Below, one piece after another: positions 8,676 through 16,453 of a DNA stretch of 42,479 nucleotides. How positions within the stretch are numbered: the stretch's first letter is position 1; every line of letters starts with the position of its first letter. The DNA comes from Clostridiales bacterium. Its GTDB lineage: Bacteria; Bacillota; Clostridia; Oscillospirales; Oscillospiraceae. The notes beneath the pieces are model-generated. The model searched no databases. It had not been told where the DNA came from and was given only the letters and a program-made list of their open reading frames with translations. The translations under genes and the position numbers were made by a program. The DNA lies in NCBI GenBank assembly GCA_022768185.1, contig JALEMS010000038.1, positions 1 to 42,479 on the forward strand. Reading direction: 5' to 3'.

Positions 8676-9818
8676 ATGGAAGCTGCAAAAAAGAAAGAAG
8701 TTCTGTTTACCGTTCTGGCCATCGCCGCGCTTCTGATCGTGCTGATCGTTCTGGAGCAGGTGCTGCCCACAACGCATATCCTGTTCACGGTTCTCAGAAA
8801 GGGTGCCATTTATGCGCTCGTCGCCGTGTCCATGAACCTGCTCAACGGCTTTACCGGCCTGTTTTCCCTCGGCCAGGCGGGCTTTATGCTGATTGGCGCA
8901 TATACCTACGCCATCTTCACCATGCCCACGGCCGTCAAGCTTTCCGATTCGGTTTATAAGTATTACGACTGCGCCATCCACTTTGATATGCCGCTGATCC
9001 CGGCGCTGCTGTGCGCCGGCATTGCCGCAGCCATTTTCGCCGCGCTCATCGGTCTGCCCGTGCTGCGTCTGAAGAGCGACTATCTGGCCATTGCCACGCT
9101 GGGCTTTGCGGAGATCATGCGCGCCATCTTCCAGTGGGATACGCTCGGACCTGTTACCAACGGCGCAAACGTTCTGAGAAAGTACATCGACCTGACGAGC
9201 ATTAAGCTGCCGTTTTCCGACAAGCCCTTCCCGCCGACGCTGTTTGTATTTCTGGTGGCAGGTATCTGTATTGCTGTCATCATGCTGCTGATCAACTCAT
9301 CCTACGGCCGTGCGTTCAAGGCGATTCGTGATGACGAGATCGCGGCCGAGGCCATGGGCATCAACCTGTTCAAGCACAAGGAAATGAGCTTTGTAATCAG
9401 CTCCTTCTTTGCCGGCATCGGCGGCGCGCTGCTGGCCATGTTCCAGTACACGGTGCAGGCTGCGCAGTTCAAGAGTGCCATGACGTATGAGATTTTGCTG
9501 ATTGTCGTCATCGGCGGCATCGGCTCCGTGACCGGCTCGTGTATTTCCTCCTTCCTGTTTATCGCATGCTCCGAATGGTGGCTGCGTTTCCTGGACGAGG
9601 CGAAATATAACCTGCCGGGCATGAATATCCTGCGCAGCGGCTTCCGTAAGGTGGTTTTCTCGGTTATCATCATGGTCATCGTTCTGTTCTTCTCCAAGGG
9701 GATCATGGGCGATCGTGAGCTGAGCTGGAAGCGCATCGGGGCCTTCTTCAAAGACCCGTTCGGCTTAAAACGCAAAAAGAAGCTGGCGGCGGAAGCGGAG
9801 GTGAGCGGAAATGGCTGA
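8676..9818 (+). CDS. livM: Branched-chain amino-acid ABC permease LivM
   Basis: Second permease subunit (380 residues, BPD_transp_2 family). It shows the LivM hallmarks NLLNGFTGLFSLGQAGFM near residue 50 and the C-terminal GGIGSVTGSCISSFL. A polar, Lys-rich C-terminal tail of about 35 residues (RKKKLAAEAE) projects into the cytoplasm. The ATG follows GAGGTGG. Its last 8 bases overlap the start of livG (ATGGCTGA), implying translational coupling. Confidence 0.95.
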   Translation: MEAAKKKEVLFTVLAIAALLIVLIVLEQVLPTTHILFTVLRKGAIYALVAVSMNLLNGFTGLFSLGQAGFMLIGAYTYAIFTMPTAVKLSDSVYKYYDCAIHFDMPLIPALLCAGIAAAIFAALIGLPVLRLKSDYLAIATLGFAEIMRAIFQWDTLGPVTNGANVLRKYIDLTSIKLPFSDKPFPPTLFVFLVAGICIAVIMLLINSSYGRAFKAIRDDEIAAEAMGINLFKHKEMSFVISSFFAGIGGALLAMFQYTVQAAQFKSAMTYEILLIVVIGGIGSVTGSCISSFLFIACSEWWLRFLDEAKYNLPGMNILRSGFRKVVFSVIIMVIVLFFSKGIMGDRELSWKRIGAFFKDPFGLKRKKKLAAEAEVSGNG

Positions 9819-10710
9819 AAACGTTCTCCGTTTGGAAAACGTCACCATGCAGTTCGGCGGTGTTGTCGCGGTCAATAATCTGTCTATGGAGATCAACAAG
9901 GGGCAGATTGTTGCGTTGATCGGACCGAACGGCGCCGGCAAGACCACGGCCTTTAACTGTATCACCGGCGTATATGAGCCGACCAACGGCCTGATCTGCT
10001 TTGAGGGAAAGCCCATGGTGCGCAATCACCCCCGCGGAAAAATGGCCAAGACCTACAAAGGCGAAAACGGCGAGCGCTACACCGGCGCCTACCAGCCTGC
10101 CGCCGAAGAAAAGCAGCTCGACCCCTATGCCGGTACCGGTCACGTCATTGCACCCACGCCGGATCACATCACGAAGCTCGGCATTGCACGTACCTTCCAG
10201 AACATCCGCCTGTGGAAAAGCATGACGGTGTTTGACAACGTTCTGACGGCAAAGCACATGCGCGCCAAACAGAATGTCTTTTCCGCCACCTTCCGGATCT
10301 CCGCTGCGGAGGAGCGCCGCATGCGCGAGGAAACGGCAGCGCTGCTGGAAGAGCAGGATCTGCTCCGTTTCCGGGACGATCTGGCCGTCAGCCTGCCATA
10401 CGGTCTGCAGCGTCGTCTGGAAATTGCCCGCGCGCTGGCTACCAAGCCCCGTCTGCTGCTGCTTGACGAGCCGGCTGCCGGTATGAACCCGCAGGAGACG
10501 CAGGAGCTGGGCGAGTTTATTGTGCAGATTCGTGAAAAGTATGACCTCACCATTCTGATGATCGAGCATCATATGGATCTGGTTATGCAGTTTTGCGACT
10601 ATATTTACGTCATTGACTTCGGCAAGCAGATCGCAGAGGGCCTGCCGGCCGAGATCCAGTCCAATCAGCATGTTATCGACGCATATCTGGGGGTGGTTGA
10701 GGATGAGTGA
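9811..10710 (+). CDS. livG: Branched-chain amino-acid ABC ATPase LivG, with insertion
   Basis: ATP-binding subunit of the importer. Walker A is GPNGAGKTT (near residue 36), Q-loop ARTFQNIRLW, then PYGLQRRLEIARAL as an LSGGQ variant (signature degenerate, as often in LivG) and Walker B LLLLDEPAAGMNP. At 299 residues it is about 40 longer than typical LivG. The extra stretch, roughly residues 70-110 (RGKMAKTYKGENGERY...EEKQLDPYAGTG), lies between the Walker A subdomain and the Q-loop. Overlaps livM and livF by 8 bases each. Confidence 0.94.
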   Translation: MAENVLRLENVTMQFGGVVAVNNLSMEINKGQIVALIGPNGAGKTTAFNCITGVYEPTNGLICFEGKPMVRNHPRGKMAKTYKGENGERYTGAYQPAAEEKQLDPYAGTGHVIAPTPDHITKLGIARTFQNIRLWKSMTVFDNVLTAKHMRAKQNVFSATFRISAAEERRMREETAALLEEQDLLRFRDDLAVSLPYGLQRRLEIARALATKPRLLLLDEPAAGMNPQETQELGEFIVQIREKYDLTILMIEHHMDLVMQFCDYIYVIDFGKQIAEGLPAEIQSNQHVIDAYLGVVEDE

Positions 10711-11416
10711 GACGATTCTGAAAATCAACGACCTTCGGGTCAAATACGGCGGCATTGAGGCCGTCAAGGGCGTCAGCTTCGAGGTGCCGAAGGGTGAGAT
10801 CGTTACCCTCGTCGGCGCAAACGGCGCAGGCAAAAGCTCCACGCTGCGCGCCATCGCGGGCCTGGTTAAGCCGCAGGGCGGTAAGATTGAGTTTTTGGGC
10901 GAGGATATTACCGGCAAGGATCCGACCAGCATTGTTAAGCGCGGCATTACCCTTGTCCCGGAGGGACGGCGTATTTTTTCCGACCTTACTGTTCTGGAAA
11001 ACCTGCGCGTCGGCGCATACCTGCGTAAGGATGATCTGACGGACGATATCAACTGGGTGTACGACCTGTTTCCCCGCCTGAAGGAGCGTTCCTGGCAGGC
11101 AGGCGGCACGCTCTCCGGCGGCGAGCAGCAGATGCTGGCCGTTGGCCGCGCGCTGATGAGCCGGCCGAAGGTCATGATGATGGACGAGCCGTCGTTGGGC
11201 CTGGCTCCGCTGATCGTCCGGGGCATCTTCGATATCATCAAGGAGATCAATAAGCAGGGCGTGACCATTCTGCTCATCGAGCAGAACGCGAACATGGCGC
11301 TGAAGACGGCGGGCATCGGCCACGTCATGGAGACCGGCTGCATCACCCTCAGCGGCAGCGGCGAGGAGCTGCTGTCCAATGAAGCCGTCAAGGAAGCCTA
11401 CCTCGGAAAACACTGA
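10703..11416 (+). CDS. livF: Branched-chain amino-acid ABC ATPase LivF
   Basis: Second ATPase subunit (237 residues). Walker A GANGAGKSS, Q-loop VPEGRRIF, signature LSGGEQQML and Walker B VMMMDEPSLGLAP are all intact, and EGRRIF...LTVLENL is typical of LivF. The ATG at 10703 lies inside the end of livG (ATGAGTGA overlap) with TTGAGG upstream. Last gene of the operon; a 19-bp terminator follows. Confidence 0.95.
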   Translation: MSETILKINDLRVKYGGIEAVKGVSFEVPKGEIVTLVGANGAGKSSTLRAIAGLVKPQGGKIEFLGEDITGKDPTSIVKRGITLVPEGRRIFSDLTVLENLRVGAYLRKDDLTDDINWVYDLFPRLKERSWQAGGTLSGGEQQMLAVGRALMSRPKVMMMDEPSLGLAPLIVRGIFDIIKEINKQGVTILLIEQNANMALKTAGIGHVMETGCITLSGSGEELLSNEAVKEAYLGKH

Positions 11417-11429
11417 TGCTTCATTTCCT

Positions 11430-11470
11430 AACAGAAACGGCAGAGCGCAAAGCGCTCTGCCGTTTCTGTT
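11430..11470 (+). terminator. Terminator of liv operon
   Basis: Perfect 19-bp stem (11430-11448 / 11452-11470) with an AAA loop, ending GTTTCTGTT. It also faces the convergent spoVT and can terminate both. Confidence 0.85.
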
Positions 11471-11518
11471 GCTCAGCGGCCTTCGGCGGGTCGGCAATGC
11501 AGCATGCTGCCGGCTGCT

Positions 11519-12058
11519 TCAGACCTCCATCTGCTTGCCGAGAAAGGCGGCGACGGTCTGTGCCAGCTTGTATTCCAGCTCGCCGCGCGTTTGCTCGCCG
11601 CGCGGGACGGAAAAGACGATGCAGCCCATCACGTCGCCCTCGGAGAGGATCGGCGCGGCGACGGCCAGGCAATGCTGCGCGTCGTCACGCACGACGGGAA
11701 GCGTGCATGCGCCGTCGGCACGGTAGATGCCCCGGTCGGCCATGATCTGCTCCAGCTCAGGGCTGACCGGCTTGTCCAGCAGTTCCCGGCGCGGCCCGCC
11801 GGAGGCGGCAATGACGGCGTCACGGTCGGTCACGGCGGCGGTGCACTCGGCAGAGCGCGCCAGGCTCTCACAGATCCGCGCGGCAAACTCCGACAGCTCG
11901 CCGAGCGGCGAATACTTTTTGAAAATGACCTCACCGTCCCGATCTGTGAAAATCTCCAGCGGGTCGCCCTCCCGAATGCGCATGGTACGGCGGATCTCCT
12001 TGGGGATGACAACTCGCCCAAGATCATCAATACGGCGCACGATGCCGGTGGCTTTCAT
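11519..12058 (-). CDS. spoVT: Stage V sporulation protein T
   Basis: SpoVT is a transition-state-type regulator acting in the forespore, where it tunes sigma-G genes and spore germination properties. The 179-residue protein has the N-terminal AbrB swapped-hairpin DNA-binding domain (MKATGIVRRIDDLGRVVIPK, residues 1-20, continuing EIRRTMRIREGDPLEIF) and a C-terminal GAF-like domain from about residue 55. The ATG at 12058 is preferred over the one two codons upstream because AGGAGG sits 6 bases before it but touches the other. A sigma-G-like promoter precedes it. This is the clearest sign that the host forms endospores. Confidence 0.97.
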   Translation of the reverse strand: MKATGIVRRIDDLGRVVIPKEIRRTMRIREGDPLEIFTDRDGEVIFKKYSPLGELSEFAARICESLARSAECTAAVTDRDAVIAASGGPRRELLDKPVSPELEQIMADRGIYRADGACTLPVVRDDAQHCLAVAAPILSEGDVMGCIVFSVPRGEQTRGELEYKLAQTVAAFLGKQMEV

Positions 12059-12362
12059 AAACATCCTCCTGTCTGTTTTTCTTTCGACAGGAAGTAGTAT
12101 CCGCCATTTCCGTTTGGATATGCATCCGCGGAAGGGGAAGCTGTGTTTTGCACGGGTGGAAACGGCGAAAGCGGGAATTGCCTTGTTTTGGCAATGATGC
12201 CATTTAAAATGTAAATTTAAATGGAAACGGAAGAATGCACACGAAATTCATGGAAAACAGGGATGATTTCGGGCGGAGAGGAGGTACAAGCGGTTTCTGT
12301 GCCGGATTCCGGCTCCGGGGCGGCAGCGGTTGACCTCTGCTTGCGCGTTGGGCGCTTTGAGA
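12059..12362. other. Non-coding gap spoVT / P1B-ATPase
   Basis: No convincing gene. It holds the sigma-G-like promoter of spoVT (12095-12123), a TTGCC/GGCAA hairpin near 12179-12195 and an AT-rich inverted repeat CCATTTAAA / TTTAAATGG (12200-12208 / 12216-12224). The ATPase transcript entering from the right has no strong terminator that I can see. Confidence 0.6.
12095..12123 (-). promoter_or_regulatory. Sigma-G-like promoter of spoVT
   Basis: On the minus strand GCATA (12119-12123), 17-base spacer, GATACTA (12095-12101). It matches the sigma-G consensus (G-A-T/C-A-T-type -35, CATnnTA -10) in all but one informative position, about 40 bases upstream of the spoVT start. Confidence 0.65.
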
Positions 12363-14207
12363 CTACCTCTTCGGGGCGCGCAGTGCGCGCATGGCGTTCA
12401 GGATGGCAAGCACCATCACGCCCACGTCTGCGAACACGGCTGTCCACATGCTGGCCATGCCCAGTGCGCCGAGCAGCAGCACGAGCGCCTTGACCGCCAG
12501 CGCGAAGAGGATATTCTGACGCACGATGCGCATCGTGCGCCGTGCCAGCATGATGGCCTCCGGCAGCTTCAGCAGCGAGTCGTCCATCAGCACGACGTCT
12601 GCCGCTTCGATGGCGGCGTCGCTGCCCAGCGCGCCCATGGCGACGCCGACGTCGGCGCGGGCGAGCACCGGCGCGTCGTTGACGCCGTCGCCCACAAAGG
12701 CGAGCGGCTGGCCCTCCCGCAGCAGCGATTCAACGGCATCCACCTTGTCAGCGGGGAGCAGCTCCGCACGAAACTCCGTCAGACCCAGGCGCTGTGCGAC
12801 GGCCTCGGCGGCGTTGCGGCGGTCACCGGTGAGCATGACGGTTTTTGTCACGCCCAGACGGTTCAGCGCTGCGATGGCCTCGACAGCCTCGGCTTTGCAG
12901 GTGTCCGACACGACGATGCAGCCAAGATAACGGCCGTCCGAGGCGATGTGCAGAACCGTGCCCGGCTCGGTGCATTCGGCAGGGGTGACGCCGATCTGCA
13001 TCATCAGCCCTGCGTTGCCGGCAAAGATCCGGCGGCCGTCGAAGCAGACCTCGACGCCGTGTCCGGTGTGCGCGCGGGCGTGCTTCAAACGGGCCGGATC
13101 GATGCCGCTCTGACAGGCCTGCAGCACCGCAGCGGCGATGGGGTGATTGGAGAAGCGCTCGGCAGCCGCTGCGGCTTCCAGCAGCTCCGTTTCCGTCACG
13201 CCGCCGGCGGGGAACCGTCCCGTCACGGCGAAGCGGCCGGTTGTGAGCGTGCCGGTCTTGTCGAAGACCACGGTGCGCACGCCGGCCAGCGTTTCCAGAT
13301 CGCCCGCACCCTTCATCAGAATGCCGCGGCGGGACGCGCCGCCGATGCCGCCGAAGAACGACAGCGGGATGGAAATGACCAGCGCGCACGGGCACGACAC
13401 CACCAGAAAGATGAGCGCGCGGGAGAACCACACACGCCATGTCTGGCCGGGAAACAGCGGCGGTACGACGCACAGCAGCACGGCTGCAATGACCACTGCC
13501 GGTGTATACCAGCGGGCGAAGCGCGTGATGAAGCGCTCGGCCCGCGCCTTTTTTTCGGAGGCGGATTCCACCAGCTCCAGGATCTTGGCGGCGGTGCTCT
13601 CGCTGAAGACGCGCTCGACCTGCACGGTGACTGCGCCCGTCAGGTTGACCGAGCCGCTCACAAGCGCGTCGCCGACGTTTTTGTCGAGCGGCATGCTCTC
13701 GCCGGTGAGGGCGGAGGCGTCTACGGCGGTGGCGCCTTCGACGATCGTGCCGTCGAGTGGAACGCGCTCGCCGGGGCGCACAACAATGCGCTCGCCAATG
13801 GAAACCTCGTCGGGGTCGACGCGCAGCTCCTGCCCGTCGCGCAGAACGTTGGCATAGTCGGGACGCAGCTCCATCAGTTCGGCGATGCTTTTGCGGCTGC
13901 GGCCCACGGCGATGGACTGAAACAGCTCGCCCACCTGATAAAACAGCATGACCGCTACGGCCTCGGGGTATTCGCCGGTGGCGAAGGCGCCGATGGTGGC
14001 AATGGCCATGAGAAGCTTTTCGTCAAAAACCCGGCCGTGTACGATGTTGCGTCCCGCGTTTTTCAGCACATCCCAGCCCACCACGGCATAGGGTATCAGG
14101 AACGCTGCCAGCCGCGCCGGGCCGTGCAGCGGCAGCGGCCAGGCCGCCGCCAGCAGTACGGCTGCGGCTGCGATGCGCCAGGCGGCTTTTTTCTGCCGTC
14201 TCGTCAT
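12363..14207 (-). CDS. Zn2+/Cd2+/Pb2+-exporting P1B-type ATPase
   Basis: ATP-driven efflux of divalent soft metals across the membrane (ZntA/CadA type, P1B-2). The 614-residue protein has TGES of the actuator domain (168-171), the metal-binding CPC in the membrane (SCPCALV, Cys272/Cys274), the phosphorylated Asp316 in DKTGTLT, an SNHP nucleotide-site motif and GDGVNDAPV. The last membrane helices carry a Lys (AVKALVLL) and the Asp of FADVGV, the pair typical of Zn/Cd rather than Cu pumps. The start is ATG 14207 (MTRRQKKAAW); the frame is open upstream but only over the hma gene. The N-terminal metal-binding domain is encoded separately just upstream. Confidence 0.95.
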   Translation of the reverse strand: MTRRQKKAAWRIAAAAVLLAAAWPLPLHGPARLAAFLIPYAVVGWDVLKNAGRNIVHGRVFDEKLLMAIATIGAFATGEYPEAVAVMLFYQVGELFQSIAVGRSRKSIAELMELRPDYANVLRDGQELRVDPDEVSIGERIVVRPGERVPLDGTIVEGATAVDASALTGESMPLDKNVGDALVSGSVNLTGAVTVQVERVFSESTAAKILELVESASEKKARAERFITRFARWYTPAVVIAAVLLCVVPPLFPGQTWRVWFSRALIFLVVSCPCALVISIPLSFFGGIGGASRRGILMKGAGDLETLAGVRTVVFDKTGTLTTGRFAVTGRFPAGGVTETELLEAAAAAERFSNHPIAAAVLQACQSGIDPARLKHARAHTGHGVEVCFDGRRIFAGNAGLMMQIGVTPAECTEPGTVLHIASDGRYLGCIVVSDTCKAEAVEAIAALNRLGVTKTVMLTGDRRNAAEAVAQRLGLTEFRAELLPADKVDAVESLLREGQPLAFVGDGVNDAPVLARADVGVAMGALGSDAAIEAADVVLMDDSLLKLPEAIMLARRTMRIVRQNILFALAVKALVLLLGALGMASMWTAVFADVGVMVLAILNAMRALRAPKR

Positions 14208-14212
14208 GGCGT

Positions 14213-14431
14213 TCAGAGAATGAGGCGGCTGTCCGGCTCGACGCTGGCAAAAATGCGGGCAGCTTCCTTCAGCAGGGCGGGGAAGACGCGGTCGTCTGCT
14301 TCCAGCGTCATCTTTTGCGTGAGAAAGTTGACGCGCACGGAGGTCACGCCGTCCAGCCTGGAAATGGCGTCTTCGATTTTGGCTGCGCAGTGGGCGCAGT
14401 CGAGATCTTCGATGCGGTAGGTCTTTTTCAT
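14213..14431 (-). CDS. Stand-alone HMA metal-binding protein
   Basis: A 72-residue heavy-metal-associated domain (ferredoxin-like, as in metallochaperones) with the metal ligand motif DCAHC (Cys12, Cys15) and the usual family continuation AAKIEDAISRLDGV. In most CadA/ZntA pumps this domain is fused to the N-terminus; here it ends with its own TGA five bases before the ATPase ATG, in another frame. The start has AAGGAGG upstream and overlaps the repressor stop by ATGA. It probably delivers metal to, or regulates, the pump. A recent frameshift split is possible but unlikely given the well-formed start of the ATPase. Confidence 0.85.
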   Translation of the reverse strand: MKKTYRIEDLDCAHCAAKIEDAISRLDGVTSVRVNFLTQKMTLEADDRVFPALLKEAARIFASVEPDSRLIL

Positions 14432-14784
14432 AGGGCTTCCTCCTTATGTTCGAAAAGATGCTCATAGCCCTGGCTGATGATGGATCGGACGTGCTCGTCC
14501 TTGAGAAAATAGTAGATGGTGCGGCCTGCGCGGCGGTTGCCGACCAGCTGATTGTCCTTGAGGACCTTCAGCTGGTGCGAGATGGCCGACTGTGTCATGC
14601 CCAGCAGCTCTGAAATGGCGCACACACACAGCTCCGATTCGAACAGACAAAACAGGATGCGCATGCGCGTTGTGTCGCCGAATACCTTGAACAGGTCGGC
14701 CAGATCGCACAGACGTTCCTCCTCCGGCAGCTGCTGCCGAACCCGATCGATCAGCTGGCTGTGGTCGTGTTTTACGCCTTTCAT
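14428..14784 (-). CDS. ArsR/SmtB-family metal-sensing repressor
   Basis: Winged-helix repressor that releases DNA when it binds metal. The recognition region MTQSAISHQLKVLKDNQLV and the preceding ELCVCAISELL are visible; the ELCVC cysteines are the alpha-3 metal ligands of CadC/ArsR-type sensors. The ATG at 14784 gives 118 residues, with AAAGG about 10 bases upstream and a leader of about 28 bases. An ATG at 14802 would add MKGCSC, two cysteines reminiscent of the CadC N-terminal ligands, but it lies inside the operator, lacks an RBS and would be almost leaderless. First gene of repressor-HMA-pump. Confidence 0.92.
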   Translation of the reverse strand: MKGVKHDHSQLIDRVRQQLPEEERLCDLADLFKVFGDTTRMRILFCLFESELCVCAISELLGMTQSAISHQLKVLKDNQLVGNRRAGRTIYYFLKDEHVRSIISQGYEHLFEHKEEAL

Positions 14785-14799
14785 ACATGAACAACCTTT

Positions 14800-14821
14800 C
14801 ATATGAATTTACGTTCATATG
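14800..14821 (-). promoter_or_regulatory. Operator of the metal-efflux operon
   Basis: Perfect palindrome CATATGAA-N6-TTCATATG, the ATGAA/TTCAT form typical of ArsR/SmtB operators. It overlaps the -10 box and transcription start, as expected for autorepression. Confidence 0.8.
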
Positions 14822-14847
14822 TTAATACGGGCGCGGCAATTTGTCAA
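14819..14847 (-). promoter_or_regulatory. Sigma-A promoter of metal-efflux operon
   Basis: TTGACA (14842-14847, minus strand), 17-base spacer, TAACAT (14819-14824), overlapping the operator palindrome. Confidence 0.7.
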
Positions 14848-14915
14848 GCGTCTTTTCAAAAATGCATCCCTGCCCGGCGGCGGAGCTTCTGCCCCGTGCG
14901 TGGGGGAAACGGGTG

Positions 14916-14944
14916 TTGCCTTTTGACGGACGAGCAGCTATAAT
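14916..14944 (+). promoter_or_regulatory. Promoter of the MATE gene
   Basis: TTGCCT (14916-14921), 17-base spacer, TATAAT (14939-14944), about 65 bases before the start codon. Confidence 0.65.
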
Positions 14945-15015
14945 AAGCAATCGCGACGTGATACTTAAAATGTGATTCCGGTGTCCCGGACGGCAGGAGA
15001 GAAGGAGGGCGGAAC

Positions 15016-16377
15016 GTGGTGGCAAAGCGGCAGGATCTGACACAGGGCGTGATCTGGCGGGGGCTTCTGGAATTTTTCTTCCCGATCCTGCTGGGCGCAT
15101 TTTTTCAGCAGCTTTACAACGCGGTGGACACGGTCGTGGTGGGCAACTTTGTCGGCAAGCAGGCGCTGGCTGCGGTGGGCGGCTCGGCTGCGCAGGTGGT
15201 GAGCCTGCTGGTCGGTTTTTTCATGGGCCTGTCCAACGGCGGCACGGTGGTGCTGGCCCATGCCTTTGGGGCGCGGGACGCGCAGGCGATGCGCCGGTCG
15301 CTGCACACGGCGCTGGCCTTCGCGCTGGTCGGCGGCGCGGTCCTTACGGCGGTGGGGCTGGCACTGGCGCAGCCGGCGCTGCGTTGGATGCGCACGCCGG
15401 AGGACACGATGACCTATTCGTTGCAGTATTTGCGCATCCTTTTCGGCGGCTCGTTGGCCGGCATGGTCTACAATATGGGCAGCGGCCTGCTGCGCGCACT
15501 GGGTGATTCGCGGCGGCCGGTGCTGTATCTGGCGGTGTGCTGCGTGACCAATATCGTGCTGGATCTCTTTTTTGTGCTGGTGCTGCATCTGGAGGTGGTT
15601 GGGGTGGCGGCGGCCACGGTGCTCTCGCAGGTGCTCAGTGCGGCGCTGATTGTGCGGACGTTGTGCCGGCTGGGGCCGGATTGCTGCCTGCGGCTGCGTG
15701 CGCTGCGCATGGACCGGCCGCAGCTGCGCCGCATTCTGGCCATCGGCCTGCCGTCGGCGGTGCAGGCGTCGACCTATTCGGTCTCCAATCTGCTCATTCA
15801 GGTGCCGGTGAACGCGCTGGGCACCGATACCGTTGCCGCCTGGACGGCCACATCCAAGGTCGACAGCATCTACTGGATGGTGATGAACGCCTTCGGCATG
15901 ACGGTGCTGACCTTTGTCAGCCAGAACTACGGAGCGGGCGACATGTCGCGCACGCGCCGCGGTCTGCGCATTTGCCTGCTCGGCGGACTGGGCGTGGGGC
16001 TGGTCATCAGCTGGTCGCTGTTTTTCTTCGGCTCATACGTGCTGCGGCTGTTTACGCGGGACGCGGAGGTCGTGCGCATCGGCGTGGTCATGATCCGCAT
16101 GCTGACGCCGCTGTATGCCTCCTACGTGTTCGTCGAGCTGTTTTCCAATGCGCTGCGCGGCTTTGGCGATTCGTTCCGGCCGACGATGATTGTCATTCTC
16201 GGCGTATGTGTGCTGCGCATTTTATGGGTTTTTCTGGCGGTTCCGCTGCGGCCGTGCGTGGAGATGATCTGCGTGAGCTATCCGCTCACCTGGGTCGTTA
16301 CGGGGCTGAGCCTTACGGTATATTACCTGTGTCACGGACGCCGCCGTGCGTCGGATGCCCTGGAGGAGAAGGTCTGA
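15016..16377 (+). CDS. MATE-family efflux transporter
   Basis: Na+- or H+-coupled exporter of the multidrug and toxic compound extrusion family. The 453-residue protein has about 12 membrane segments in two homologous halves; the N-half signature PILLGAFFQQLYNAVDTVVVG and the C-half GLPSAVQASTYSVSNLLIQ match the MepA-like bacterial branch. Translation starts at GTG 15016 with GGAGGG six bases upstream. It is monocistronic and convergent with pepD, sharing the hairpin at 16384-16419. The substrate cannot be inferred. Confidence 0.95.
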   Translation: MVAKRQDLTQGVIWRGLLEFFFPILLGAFFQQLYNAVDTVVVGNFVGKQALAAVGGSAAQVVSLLVGFFMGLSNGGTVVLAHAFGARDAQAMRRSLHTALAFALVGGAVLTAVGLALAQPALRWMRTPEDTMTYSLQYLRILFGGSLAGMVYNMGSGLLRALGDSRRPVLYLAVCCVTNIVLDLFFVLVLHLEVVGVAAATVLSQVLSAALIVRTLCRLGPDCCLRLRALRMDRPQLRRILAIGLPSAVQASTYSVSNLLIQVPVNALGTDTVAAWTATSKVDSIYWMVMNAFGMTVLTFVSQNYGAGDMSRTRRGLRICLLGGLGVGLVISWSLFFFGSYVLRLFTRDAEVVRIGVVMIRMLTPLYASYVFVELFSNALRGFGDSFRPTMIVILGVCVLRILWVFLAVPLRPCVEMICVSYPLTWVVTGLSLTVYYLCHGRRRASDALEEKV

Positions 16378-16383
16378 AAAAAC

Positions 16384-16419
16384 AAGAGCCTGCGCTGCGG
16401 AAATGCAGCGCAGGCTCTT
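16384..16419 (-). terminator. Bidirectional terminator MATE / pepD
   Basis: Perfect 15-bp stem (16384-16398 / 16405-16419). On the minus strand it runs into CTTGTTTTTT, a good U-tract for pepD; on the plus strand the tract is weak. Confidence 0.85.
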
Positions 16420-16453
16420 ATGATAAGAAAGCCGTTTTTCCGGCGGGAGGAAC

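Noticed and set aside
12200-12224. AT-rich inverted repeat CCATTTAAA / TTTAAATGG as an operator
   Set aside because: It is too far from any start codon to assign a role and such repeats arise easily in AT-rich sequence; listed only in the gap description.
12221-12493. A 90-codon plus-strand frame in the spoVT/ATPase gap
   Set aside because: No RBS, low complexity, and half of it lies over the ATPase 3' end.
12330-14420. A 696-codon plus-strand frame over the P1B-ATPase
   Set aside because: His/Arg-rich shadow without RBS or motifs; the opposite strand encodes all P-type ATPase motifs.
14208-14465. N-terminal extension of the P1B-ATPase to 14465
   Set aside because: The extra residues are an Arg-rich out-of-frame reading of the HMA gene; the ATPase starts naturally at ATG 14207.
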